Assembly (NCBI GenBank): GCA_900763175.1
Contig: CAAFJI010000345.1
Coordinates: 1 to 5,338 of the forward strand
Source: Lachnospiraceae bacterium
Lineage (GTDB): Bacteria > Bacillota > Clostridia > Lachnospirales > Lachnospiraceae
DNA: 5,338 bases
Direction of reading: 5' to 3'
Shown: positions 1-5,338 of the stretch, in pieces
Layout: each line of letters begins with the position of its first letter
How positions within the stretch are numbered: position 1 is the stretch's first letter
Made by a program: the position numbers and the translations under genes
The notes under the pieces: generated by a model
Told to the model about the DNA's origin: nothing
Database searches by the model: none
The model's input: the letters and a program-made list of their open reading frames with translations, nothing else

Positions 1-78
1 ATCTTCCATATTTCTCTCCATATGTTTTGAAAAAAATAACAGTATAGTTCTTTTTTATCATAATTATATATTTCCCCC
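1..78. other. AT-rich upstream segment without a supported gene
   Basis: No complete gene is visible here. All three + frames meet stop codons before or inside the following hairpin, so at most the last few codons of an upstream + gene could be present, and none looks convincingly coding. On the - strand, an ATG at 9-7 is preceded by GGAG (19-16) at 6-nt spacing, which would be a good start for a divergent gene leaving the window. A TATACT box on the - strand (46-41) could be its -10, but no clear -35 lies behind it. Three codons are too few to call a gene. Confidence 0.4.
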
Positions 79-122
79 AAAAAAAAGTACATAACAAACC
101 GAATGTTTGTTCTGTACTTTTT
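79..122. terminator. Probable bidirectional intrinsic terminator
   Basis: A 10-bp stem pairs 82-91 with 113-122. After one T/C mismatch (92, 112), a further 7 bp pair 93-99 with 105-111, closing a CGAAT loop (100-104). The left side starts with eight A (79-86) and the right side ends with five T (118-122), so each strand reads a hairpin running into a U tract, the usual form of a bidirectional Rho-independent terminator. The stem core is AT-rich, which weakens it. It separates whatever lies upstream from the heat-shock operon. Which transcript it ends cannot be told from this window. Confidence 0.7.
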
Positions 123-140
123 CCTATACTATGTTATGTT

Positions 141-217
141 CCAGAGCGTGTTTGGAAAATGTTTCCTACAAACCGGGGTGCGCAAATGAAAGGAATGATT
201 TTGGAAGCACGCTCTGG
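141..217. repeat. 77-bp imperfect palindrome, possible dispersed intergenic repeat
   Basis: The outer arms are perfect: CCAGAGCGTG (141-150) pairs with CACGCTCTGG (208-217). Without any shift of register, pairing continues inward through 151-153/205-207 (one G-T), 156-160/198-202 and 163-167/191-195. The arms are interrupted only by symmetric 2x2 mismatches at 154-155/203-204 and 161-162/196-197. The unpaired centre (168-190) contains TGCGCA. In all, 23 of 27 arm positions pair. No T tract follows, so it is not an ordinary terminator. It could be a small MITE-like intergenic repeat or a structured RNA. I see no clear target-site duplication and no reliable ORF in it. Identity unknown. Confidence 0.6.
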
Positions 218-252
218 GAATAGAAGAACAAAAAGAGCAGAAAATAAGTTGT

Positions 253-301
253 AAAAAATTTTGCAAAAAATATTGACAAAAGGCAGCTAGAGGTGTATCT
301 T
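253..301 (+). promoter_or_regulatory. Sigma-A-type promoter of the hrcA-grpE-dnaK-dnaJ operon
   Basis: The -35 box is a perfect TTGACA (273-278). A 17-bp spacer leads to TATCTT (296-301), a 4/6 match to TATAAT. Two A6 tracts (253-258 and 265-270) lie directly upstream, about one helical turn apart, and may act as an UP element. Transcription should start near 308, so the CIRCE operator falls just downstream, where a bound repressor would block RNA polymerase. This vegetative promoter plus CIRCE is the usual layout of class I heat-shock operons in Firmicutes. Confidence 0.85.
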
Positions 302-312
302 AAGAGCATAGA

Positions 313-343
313 TGTTAGCACTCCAAAACAACGAGTGCTAACA
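313..343 (+). promoter_or_regulatory. CIRCE operator (HrcA binding site)
   Basis: The consensus TTAGCACTC (315-323), a 9-nt spacer (324-332) and GAGTGCTAA (333-341) are all exact. The arms extend by two more pairs to 11 bp (313-323 with 333-343). CIRCE is the binding site of the HrcA dimer in Firmicutes and many other bacteria. Here it lies between the promoter and hrcA itself, giving negative autoregulation of the whole operon. In the transcript it would form an 11-bp hairpin with a 9-nt loop in the 5' leader, which may also affect mRNA stability. It is the only CIRCE in the window. Confidence 0.97.
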
Positions 344-380
344 AAAGGAATTCAAGATTCCAGAAAGGAGCAGATATTTC

Positions 381-1421
381 ATGGATGAAGTGTTAGATGA
401 GCGCAAAAGGAAAATATTAAAAGCAATCATCAAGACTTATATGGAAACAGGCGAACCGGTAGGTTCCAGGACCATTTCCAAGTATCCGGATCTGAATGTC
501 AGTTCTGCTACGATCCGGAATGAGATGTCTGATCTGACTGATATGGGCTACATCGTGCAGCCGCATACATCAGCAGGAAGAATTCCGTCAGATAAAGGCT
601 ATCGCCTTTATGTGGATGAGCTTACCAGGGAGAAGGAAGCAGAGATCGCAGAAATCCGTGACATGATGATTGAAAAATCAGATAAGATGGATAAGGTGTT
701 GAAGCAGGTTGCCAAGGTTCTTGCCAACAATACCAATTATGCGACTATGGTTGCAGTTCCTCAGTATAAAGGAAGCACCCTGAAGTTCATTCAGCTTTCA
801 CGGGTAAATGAGAGACAGCTGATTGCGGTCGTTGTCTGTGAGGGCAATGTCATCCGAAACCAGATCATTGATATTGATGAGGAGATGGATGATCAGACAA
901 TCCTGAAATTAAATCTTCTTCTGAACACCAACCTGAACGGAGTTCCTATTCAGGATATCAATCTTGGCATGATCGCCAGATTGAAAGAACAGGCGGGGAG
1001 CCACAGTGGCGTGGTTGCAGATGTACTGGACGCAGTTGCCGCCACGATTCATGTGGATGAGGAAGATATGAAGGTATATACATCCGGGGCTACGAACATA
1101 TTTAAGTATCCGGAGCTTGCAGACACATCGAAAGCCAGCGAGCTGATTTCTACCTTTGAGGATAAACAGGAACTTGCGGATATGGTCCGTGAGGAAATGG
1201 GAGACTCAGAGAACACAGGAATTCAGGTGTACATTGGAGATGAAGTTCCGGTACGTACCATGAAGGACTGCAGTGTGGTTACAGCTACTTACGAGCTGGG
1301 AGATGGAATGCGGGGAACCATTGGTATCATTGGTCCTAAGCGAATGGATTACGAGAATGTGGTTGACAGTCTGAAGAAATTAAAAGTCCAGCTTGATGAA
1401 ATGATAAATAAGAAGACCTAG
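381..1421 (+). CDS. hrcA: Heat-inducible transcription repressor HrcA
   Basis: HrcA is a cytoplasmic DNA-binding repressor that recognises CIRCE and depends on the GroE chaperonin for active folding, so titration of GroE by misfolded proteins induces the regulon. The 346-residue length is normal. Residues about 1-80 form the winged-helix DNA-binding domain, with the family motifs ETGEPVGSR (22-30), SSATIRNEM (41-49) and TSAGRIPSDKGYR (63-75). The rest is the GAF-like dimerisation region, ending with VYIGDE (283-288) and GTIGIIGPKRMDY (312-324). The ATG at 381 has AAAGGAG (364-370) 10 nt upstream and gives the expected family N-terminus. It is the first gene of the operon, directly under the CIRCE site it should bind. 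grpE begins 16 nt after its stop. Arginine codons are mixed (all six kinds), as expected for a modestly expressed regulator. Confidence 0.97.
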   Translation: MDEVLDERKRKILKAIIKTYMETGEPVGSRTISKYPDLNVSSATIRNEMSDLTDMGYIVQPHTSAGRIPSDKGYRLYVDELTREKEAEIAEIRDMMIEKSDKMDKVLKQVAKVLANNTNYATMVAVPQYKGSTLKFIQLSRVNERQLIAVVVCEGNVIRNQIIDIDEEMDDQTILKLNLLLNTNLNGVPIQDINLGMIARLKEQAGSHSGVVADVLDAVAATIHVDEEDMKVYTSGATNIFKYPELADTSKASELISTFEDKQELADMVREEMGDSENTGIQVYIGDEVPVRTMKDCSVVTATYELGDGMRGTIGIIGPKRMDYENVVDSLKKLKVQLDEMINKKT

Positions 1422-1437
1422 AAAGGCGGTTGAAAGC

Positions 1438-2112
1438 GTGTCAGAAGAAATGAATAAAGAAGCCGAAGTACAGGAAGAAGCAGTTGAGATTCCGGTAACT
1501 GACGGAAGCGAGGAAGAGGCAGCAGATACAGCCCAGACAGAAGAAGCTTCCGAAGAAGAAACTTCCACAGAAACAGCTGAGGAAAAAGAGTCAGCTGATG
1601 ATGAAACTGAGGGAGCAGATTCCAGGAAGGAACCGGAAACCAAGTCCAAAACTTCTTTCTTCGGTAAGAAGAAAAAAGAAAAAGATAAATTTGAACAGCA
1701 GATCGAAGAACTTACAGACAGACTGAAGCGTAGCATGGCTGAATTTGATAATTACCGTAAGAGAACGGAAAAGGAAAAATCCAGTATGTATATCATCGGT
1801 GCAAAGGACATCGTTGAGAAGATGCTTCCGATAGTTGATAACTTTGAGAGAGGTCTTGCACAGGCTCCGGAGGACGATCCATTTGCTGATGGAATGAAGA
1901 TGATCTACAAGCAGATGATGACCGCCTTTGAAGAGATGGGTGTGAAGACAATCGAGACGGTAGGTAAGGAATTCGATCCAAATCTTCACAATGCGGTCAT
2001 GCATGTTGAAGACGAATCAGTTGGTGAGAATATCATTGTGGAAGAGTTCCAGAAAGGATATACTTATAAGGATTTCGTCGTAAGACACAGCATGGTCAAG
2101 GTGGCAAATTAA
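1438..2112 (+). CDS. grpE: Nucleotide exchange factor GrpE
   Basis: GrpE is a dimeric cytoplasmic co-chaperone that releases ADP from DnaK, resetting the chaperone cycle; in several bacteria it also acts as a thermosensor. Residues 1-70 are a strongly acidic, low-complexity tail (28 Asp/Glu). A basic patch follows (KKKKEKDK, 77-84), then the long dimerisation helix (about 83-125, with FDNYRKRTEKEK at 103-114). The C-terminal DnaK-binding beta domain contains the family signature from GKEFDPNLHNAV (176-187) through GYTYKDFVVRHSMVKV (207-222). At 224 residues it is longer than E. coli GrpE (197), almost all from the acidic tail. The start is a GTG with AGGCGG (1424-1429) 8 nt upstream. The in-frame ATG at 1450 is an alternative but lacks a ribosome binding site. 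It sits 16 nt after hrcA and 47 nt before dnaK, clearly co-transcribed. Confidence 0.96.
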   Translation: MSEEMNKEAEVQEEAVEIPVTDGSEEEAADTAQTEEASEEETSTETAEEKESADDETEGADSRKEPETKSKTSFFGKKKKEKDKFEQQIEELTDRLKRSMAEFDNYRKRTEKEKSSMYIIGAKDIVEKMLPIVDNFERGLAQAPEDDPFADGMKMIYKQMMTAFEEMGVKTIETVGKEFDPNLHNAVMHVEDESVGENIIVEEFQKGYTYKDFVVRHSMVKVAN

Positions 2113-2159
2113 GGAATTTACAAATTTTAGAATAGATTTTAAATAGGAGGAAAATTATC

Positions 2160-4043
2160 ATGGGAAAAATCATTGGTATTGATTTAGGTACAACAAATAG
2201 CTGTGTAGCCGTTATGGAAGGTGGACAGCCAACTGTTATCGCAAATACAGAAGGATCCAGAACAACACCGTCAGTAGTAGCATTTACAAAGAATGGTGAC
2301 CGTCTGGTAGGTGAGCCTGCAAAACGTCAGGCAGTAACAAATGCAGAGAAAACAATCTCTTCCATTAAAAGAGAGATGGGTACAGATTATCGTGTAACAA
2401 TTGATGGTAAGAAATATTCACCACAGGAAATTTCCGCTATGATCCTTCAGAAGCTGAAAAAAGATGCGGAGGGATACCTTGGAGAGCCTGTAACAGAGGC
2501 AGTTATCACAGTTCCTGCATATTTCAACGATGCTCAGCGTCAGGCAACAAAGGACGCCGGTAAGATCGCAGGCCTTGATGTAAAACGTATTATCAACGAG
2601 CCTACAGCAGCAGCTCTTGCATATGGCCTTGACAATGAGAAAGAGCAGAAGATCATGGTTTATGACCTTGGTGGTGGTACATTCGATGTTTCCATTATCG
2701 AAATCGGTGACGGAGTTATCGAGGTTCTTGCTACAGCTGGTAACAACCGTCTTGGTGGTGATGACTTCGACCAGAGAATCACGGACTATATGCTTTCCGA
2801 GTTCAAGAGAACAGAGGGTGTTGATTTAAGCAATGACAAGATGGCTCTTCAGAGATTAAAAGAAGCTGCTGAAAAAGCAAAGAAAGAGCTTTCTTCCGCA
2901 ACAACAACCAATATCAACCTGCCATTCATCACAGCAACAGCTGAGGGACCGAAGCATTTTGATATGAACCTTACAAGAGCAAAATTTGATGAGCTCACAC
3001 ATGATCTTGTAGAGAAGACAGCAGAGCCGGTTCGCCGTGCACTTTCCGATGCAGGACTTACCGCTTCTGATCTTGGCCAGGTACTTCTGGTTGGTGGCTC
3101 TACACGTATTCCGGCTGTACAGGATAAAGTAAGACAGTTGACAGGCAAAGAGCCAAGTAAAGCTCTGAATCCGGATGAGTGTGTTGCACTTGGTGCTTCT
3201 ATCCAGGGTGGTAAGCTTGCTGGTGAGACTGGTGCCGGTGACATCCTTCTTCTTGATGTTACTCCGCTTTCCCTGTCTATCGAGACAATGGGAGGTATTG
3301 CAACTCGTCTGATCGAGAGAAATACTACAATTCCTACAAAGAAGAGTCAGATTTTCTCCACTGCAGCTGATAACCAGACAGCAGTAGATATCAATGTATT
3401 ACAGGGTGAGCGTCAGTTCGCAAAAGACAATAAATCTCTTGGACAGTTCCGTCTGGATGGAATCCCGCCAGCACGTCGTGGTGTTCCGCAGATCGAGGTT
3501 ACATTTGATATCGATGCAAACGGCATTGTAAATGTATCTGCTAAGGATCTTGGAACCGGTAAAGAGCAGCACATTACAATTACTGCAGGCTCTAATATGT
3601 CTGAGTCTGAGATTGACAAGGCTGTTAAAGAAGCGGCAGAGTTTGAGGCTCAGGATAAGAAGCGTAAAGAGGCTATTGACACAAAGAATAATGCTGATTC
3701 CATGGTATTCCAGGTTGAGAATGCACTGAAAGAAGCAGGAGATAAACTGGATGCTAATGATAAGGCTGCTGTAGAGACTGACCTGAATGCATTAAAAGAC
3801 ATCCTTGCAAAATATACAAACACAGAAGACCTTGGAGATGCTCAGGTTGCTGAGATCAAAGCAGCTCAGGAGAAGATGATGGAAAGTGCTCAGAAGCTTT
3901 TTGCTAAGATGTATGAAGCACAGAATCCACAGGGCGGTGCCGGCGCAGGTGCTGCTGGTCAGAATATGGGCGGTGCTTCCCAGGGCGGCAGCGAGGCTGG
4001 CTACGGCGATGATGTCGTAGACGCTGACTACAAAGAGGTTTAA
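2160..4043 (+). CDS. dnaK: Chaperone protein DnaK (Hsp70)
   Basis: DnaK is an ATP-dependent cytoplasmic chaperone that binds exposed hydrophobic peptide segments, with DnaJ stimulating hydrolysis and GrpE exchanging nucleotide. The ATPase domain (about 1-360) shows IGIDLGTTNS (5-14), VPAYFNDAQRQAT (118-130), INEPTAAALAYG (145-156), DLGGGTFDVS (169-178) and LVGGSTRIP (310-318). The interdomain linker is LLLDVTPLSL (363-372). The substrate-binding beta domain runs to about 480 and the helical lid to about 590. A Gly/Ala/Gln-rich tail (591-610) leads to an acidic end (DDVVDADYKEV). The 627-residue length, shorter than E. coli DnaK (638), reflects the missing segment near 70-82 that is typical of Gram-positive DnaKs. 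The ATG at 2160 has a perfect AGGAGG (2145-2150) 9 nt upstream, the strongest ribosome binding site here. Arginine is almost only CGT/AGA, indicating high expression. No key residue appears to be missing. Confidence 0.99.
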   Translation: MGKIIGIDLGTTNSCVAVMEGGQPTVIANTEGSRTTPSVVAFTKNGDRLVGEPAKRQAVTNAEKTISSIKREMGTDYRVTIDGKKYSPQEISAMILQKLKKDAEGYLGEPVTEAVITVPAYFNDAQRQATKDAGKIAGLDVKRIINEPTAAALAYGLDNEKEQKIMVYDLGGGTFDVSIIEIGDGVIEVLATAGNNRLGGDDFDQRITDYMLSEFKRTEGVDLSNDKMALQRLKEAAEKAKKELSSATTTNINLPFITATAEGPKHFDMNLTRAKFDELTHDLVEKTAEPVRRALSDAGLTASDLGQVLLVGGSTRIPAVQDKVRQLTGKEPSKALNPDECVALGASIQGGKLAGETGAGDILLLDVTPLSLSIETMGGIATRLIERNTTIPTKKSQIFSTAADNQTAVDINVLQGERQFAKDNKSLGQFRLDGIPPARRGVPQIEVTFDIDANGIVNVSAKDLGTGKEQHITITAGSNMSESEIDKAVKEAAEFEAQDKKRKEAIDTKNNADSMVFQVENALKEAGDKLDANDKAAVETDLNALKDILAKYTNTEDLGDAQVAEIKAAQEKMMESAQKLFAKMYEAQNPQGGAGAGAAGQNMGGASQGGSEAGYGDDVVDADYKEV

Positions 4044-4072
4044 TGAAATAAAATAATTGATTTCCATATAAT
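4043..4072 (+). promoter_or_regulatory. Possible weak internal promoter ahead of dnaJ
   Basis: A perfect TATAAT (4067-4072) lies just after the dnaK stop codon. The best -35 candidate is ATGAAA (4043-4048), a 4/6 match to TTGACA with an 18-bp spacer; there is no TGn extended -10. Transcription would start near 4079, placing the 4090-4114 hairpin at the 5' end of a dnaJ-only transcript. In AT-rich intergenic DNA a TATAAT arises easily by chance, so this stays a candidate. Confidence 0.2.
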
Positions 4073-4089
4073 CGAAATCTGTGACTGCG

Positions 4090-4114
4090 GCCCGACCATT
4101 TATTATGGTCGGGC
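4090..4114 (+). other. dnaK-dnaJ intercistronic stem-loop without T tract
   Basis: A perfect 10-bp stem pairs GCCCGACCAT (4090-4099) with ATGGTCGGGC (4105-4114) around a 5-nt loop. Three more pairs (4084-4086 with 4115-4117) are possible across a 3-nt bulge. The sequence after it is GT-rich rather than a U tract, and no A run precedes it, so it does not fit an intrinsic terminator on either strand. It lies 47 nt after the dnaK stop and 77 nt before dnaJ. Likely roles are protecting the 3' end of a processed dnaK message, or partial attenuation that lowers dnaJ relative to dnaK. The role is inferred; the structure is directly visible. Confidence 0.6.
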
Positions 4115-4191
4115 AGTGGTGGTGAAAGACATATTGCAGAATAATGAAATTGTTCTGTCGACCAAATACAAAAAAGTTAGGAATAGATATC

Positions 4192-5338
4192 ATGGCTGAT
4201 AAAAGAGATTACTATGAAGTCTTAGGCGTTGACAAAAACGCTGATGAGGCTACGCTAAAAAAGGCATATCGTCAGCTTGCCAAGAAATATCATCCCGATG
4301 TAAATCCGGGAGATAAGGAAGCTGAAGCAAAATTTAAAGAGGCGACAGAGGCTTACAGCATCTTAAGTGACCCGGATAAGAGAAAACAGTATGATCAGTT
4401 TGGTCATGCAGCTTTTGAAAATGGAGGCGGTGGCGGAGCAGGCGGCTTCGGCGGCTTTGACTTCTCAGGCTCGGATATGGGTGATATTTTCGGTGATATT
4501 TTTGGTGACCTATTTGGCGGCGGCGGAAGCCGCAGACGGGCGAATAATGGACCGATGAAAGGTGCCAATCTCCGCGCCCGTGTAAATATTACCTTTGAAG
4601 AAGCTGTATTTGGCTGTGAAAAAGAACTGGAAATCACACTGAAGGATGAATGTGGCTCCTGCCACGGTACCGGTGCGAAGGCCGGAACCTCTCCCGTTAC
4701 CTGTCCAAAATGTAATGGAGAAGGTCAGATCGTTTATACCCAGCAGTCCATGTTTGGCATGGTACGTAATGTGCAGGTCTGCCCGGATTGTCACGGCACT
4801 GGTAAGATCATTAAAGACAAGTGCCCGGATTGCCGTGGTACCGGTTATATTGCCAGCAGAAAGAAAATTAAGGTTTCCATTCCGGCTGGTATTGACAATG
4901 GTCAGAGCATCCGTATCCGTGATAAAGGTGAGCCTGGAACAAACGGCGGACCAAGAGGTGATCTGTTGGTAGAAGTGAATGTAGGACGCCATCCGATTTT
5001 CCAGAGGCAGGATATGGATATTTATTCTACAGCTCCGATTACCTATGCACAGGCTGCACTGGGCGGAGAGATTCGCCTGAGTACTGTAGACGGAGACGTT
5101 TCCTATAATGTAAAAGCCGGCACCCAGACAGACACAAGAATCCGTCTCAAAGGAAAAGGGGTTCCGTCTCTCAGAAATAAGAACATCCGTGGAGATCAGT
5201 ATGTAACACTGGTGGTACAGGTTCCTACAAACCTGAACGAGGAAGCAAAAGAAGCCCTCAGAAGATTTGACGAGGCTTGTGGCAACCGTCCGGCTGACGG
5301 CGGTGAGAAAGCAGAAAAGAAAAAGAAAAGCTTCATGG
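4192..5338 (+). CDS. dnaJ: Chaperone protein DnaJ (Hsp40, type I), 3' end cut by window
   Basis: DnaJ binds unfolded substrates and stimulates DnaK ATPase. The 382 visible codons have no stop and reach a lysine-rich tail (KKKK at 376-379), so only a short C-terminus is probably missing. The J domain (6-70) has HPD at 34-36. The Gly/Phe-rich region (about 77-112) includes a threefold GDIF/GDLF repeat (97-108), also present in other DnaJs. Four zinc-binding repeats are intact: CGSCHGTG (154-161), CPKCNGEG (171-178), CPDCHGTG (197-204) and CPDCRGTG (211-218). Substrate-binding C-terminal domains follow from about 220 to 350. The start at 4192 matches the family N-terminus (MADKRDYYEVLG) but has only a weak AGGA site (4179-4182). 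The in-frame ATG at 4144 would add 16 unrelated residues and lacks a ribosome binding site. dnaJ lies 148 nt from dnaK. Confidence 0.98.
   Translation, partial: MADKRDYYEVLGVDKNADEATLKKAYRQLAKKYHPDVNPGDKEAEAKFKEATEAYSILSDPDKRKQYDQFGHAAFENGGGGGAGGFGGFDFSGSDMGDIFGDIFGDLFGGGGSRRRANNGPMKGANLRARVNITFEEAVFGCEKELEITLKDECGSCHGTGAKAGTSPVTCPKCNGEGQIVYTQQSMFGMVRNVQVCPDCHGTGKIIKDKCPDCRGTGYIASRKKIKVSIPAGIDNGQSIRIRDKGEPGTNGGPRGDLLVEVNVGRHPIFQRQDMDIYSTAPITYAQAALGGEIRLSTVDGDVSYNVKAGTQTDTRIRLKGKGVPSLRNKNIRGDQYVTLVVQVPTNLNEEAKEALRRFDEACGNRPADGGEKAEKKKKSFM

Noticed and set aside
186..254. 22-codon + ORF (MKGMILEARSG...) starting inside the palindrome
   Set aside because: It overlaps the right palindrome arm, has only GGGGTG at short spacing as a ribosome site, and resembles no family I know. 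Most likely chance.
347..361. Small hairpin GGAAT/ATTCC between CIRCE and the hrcA ribosome site
   Set aside because: Only 5 bp with a 5-nt loop, not covering the Shine-Dalgarno sequence; easily a chance match.
1380..2004. Overlapping - strand ORFs opposite the hrcA end and grpE (118, 137 and 62 codons)
   Set aside because: They are antisense shadows of the E/K-rich grpE codons. Their translations are Ser- and Phe-rich low complexity with no ribosome site or family motif.
2849..3244. 131-codon - strand ORF opposite dnaK
   Set aside because: Antisense of a highly conserved dnaK region; composition explained by dnaK codon bias.
4144..4191. In-frame upstream ATG that would extend DnaJ by 16 residues
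   Set aside because: It lacks a ribosome binding site, and the extension does not fit the DnaJ family N-terminus, which begins right at 4192.
3792..4193. 133-codon - strand ORF spanning the dnaK end and the dnaK-dnaJ gap
   Set aside because: Most of it is antisense of dnaK, it runs through the intercistronic hairpin, and it has no recognisable domain.
4480..4515. Three 12-bp tandem repeats in dnaJ
   Set aside because: They encode the GDIF/GDLF motif of the Gly/Phe region, which is common in DnaJ proteins, so they reflect protein conservation and not a mobile or unstable repeat.
4404..4992. ORFs within dnaJ in other frames on both strands
   Set aside because: Pro-rich or Ser-rich shadows of the Gly-rich and Cys-rich dnaJ codons; the dnaJ frame is unambiguous.

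Overview
The window carries a class I heat-shock (chaperone) operon on the + strand, in the order hrcA, grpE, dnaK, dnaJ. It encodes the repressor HrcA, the nucleotide exchange factor GrpE, the Hsp70 chaperone DnaK and its J-domain co-chaperone DnaJ. The first three genes are complete. dnaJ is open at the right edge, probably only a few codons short. The host is most likely a low-to-moderate GC Firmicute of class Clostridia. Evidence for this is the gene order, a CIRCE operator, a DnaK lacking the roughly 24-residue N-terminal insert of Gram-negative DnaKs, and purine-rich Shine-Dalgarno sites. The long acidic GrpE tail and the sequence flavour suggest Lachnospiraceae, but that family-level placement is an inference.

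Bases 1-380 hold no complete gene. From left to right they contain: an AT-rich segment with a possible divergent start codon at its edge; a strong hairpin with A and T tracts on its two sides (79-122), which looks like a bidirectional terminator; a 77-bp imperfect palindrome of unknown nature (141-217); A6 tracts and a sigma-A-type promoter (TTGACA-N17-TATCTT, 273-301); and a perfect CIRCE inverted repeat (313-343) in the leader of hrcA. HrcA folded with help from GroE normally binds CIRCE, so the operon is expected to repress itself and to be released on heat or protein-folding stress.

The genes are tightly packed at first (16 nt hrcA-grpE, 47 nt grpE-dnaK), then 148 nt separate dnaK from dnaJ. 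That gap holds a perfect 10-bp GC-rich hairpin without a T tract, a TATAAT box, and only a weak ribosome binding site for dnaJ. These suggest that DnaJ is set below DnaK. The products act as one machine: DnaJ delivers substrates and stimulates DnaK ATP hydrolysis, GrpE exchanges ADP for ATP, and HrcA controls supply.

I see no undescribed protein system here. The parts not explained by standard annotation are the 141-217 palindrome and the dnaK-dnaJ intercistronic region.
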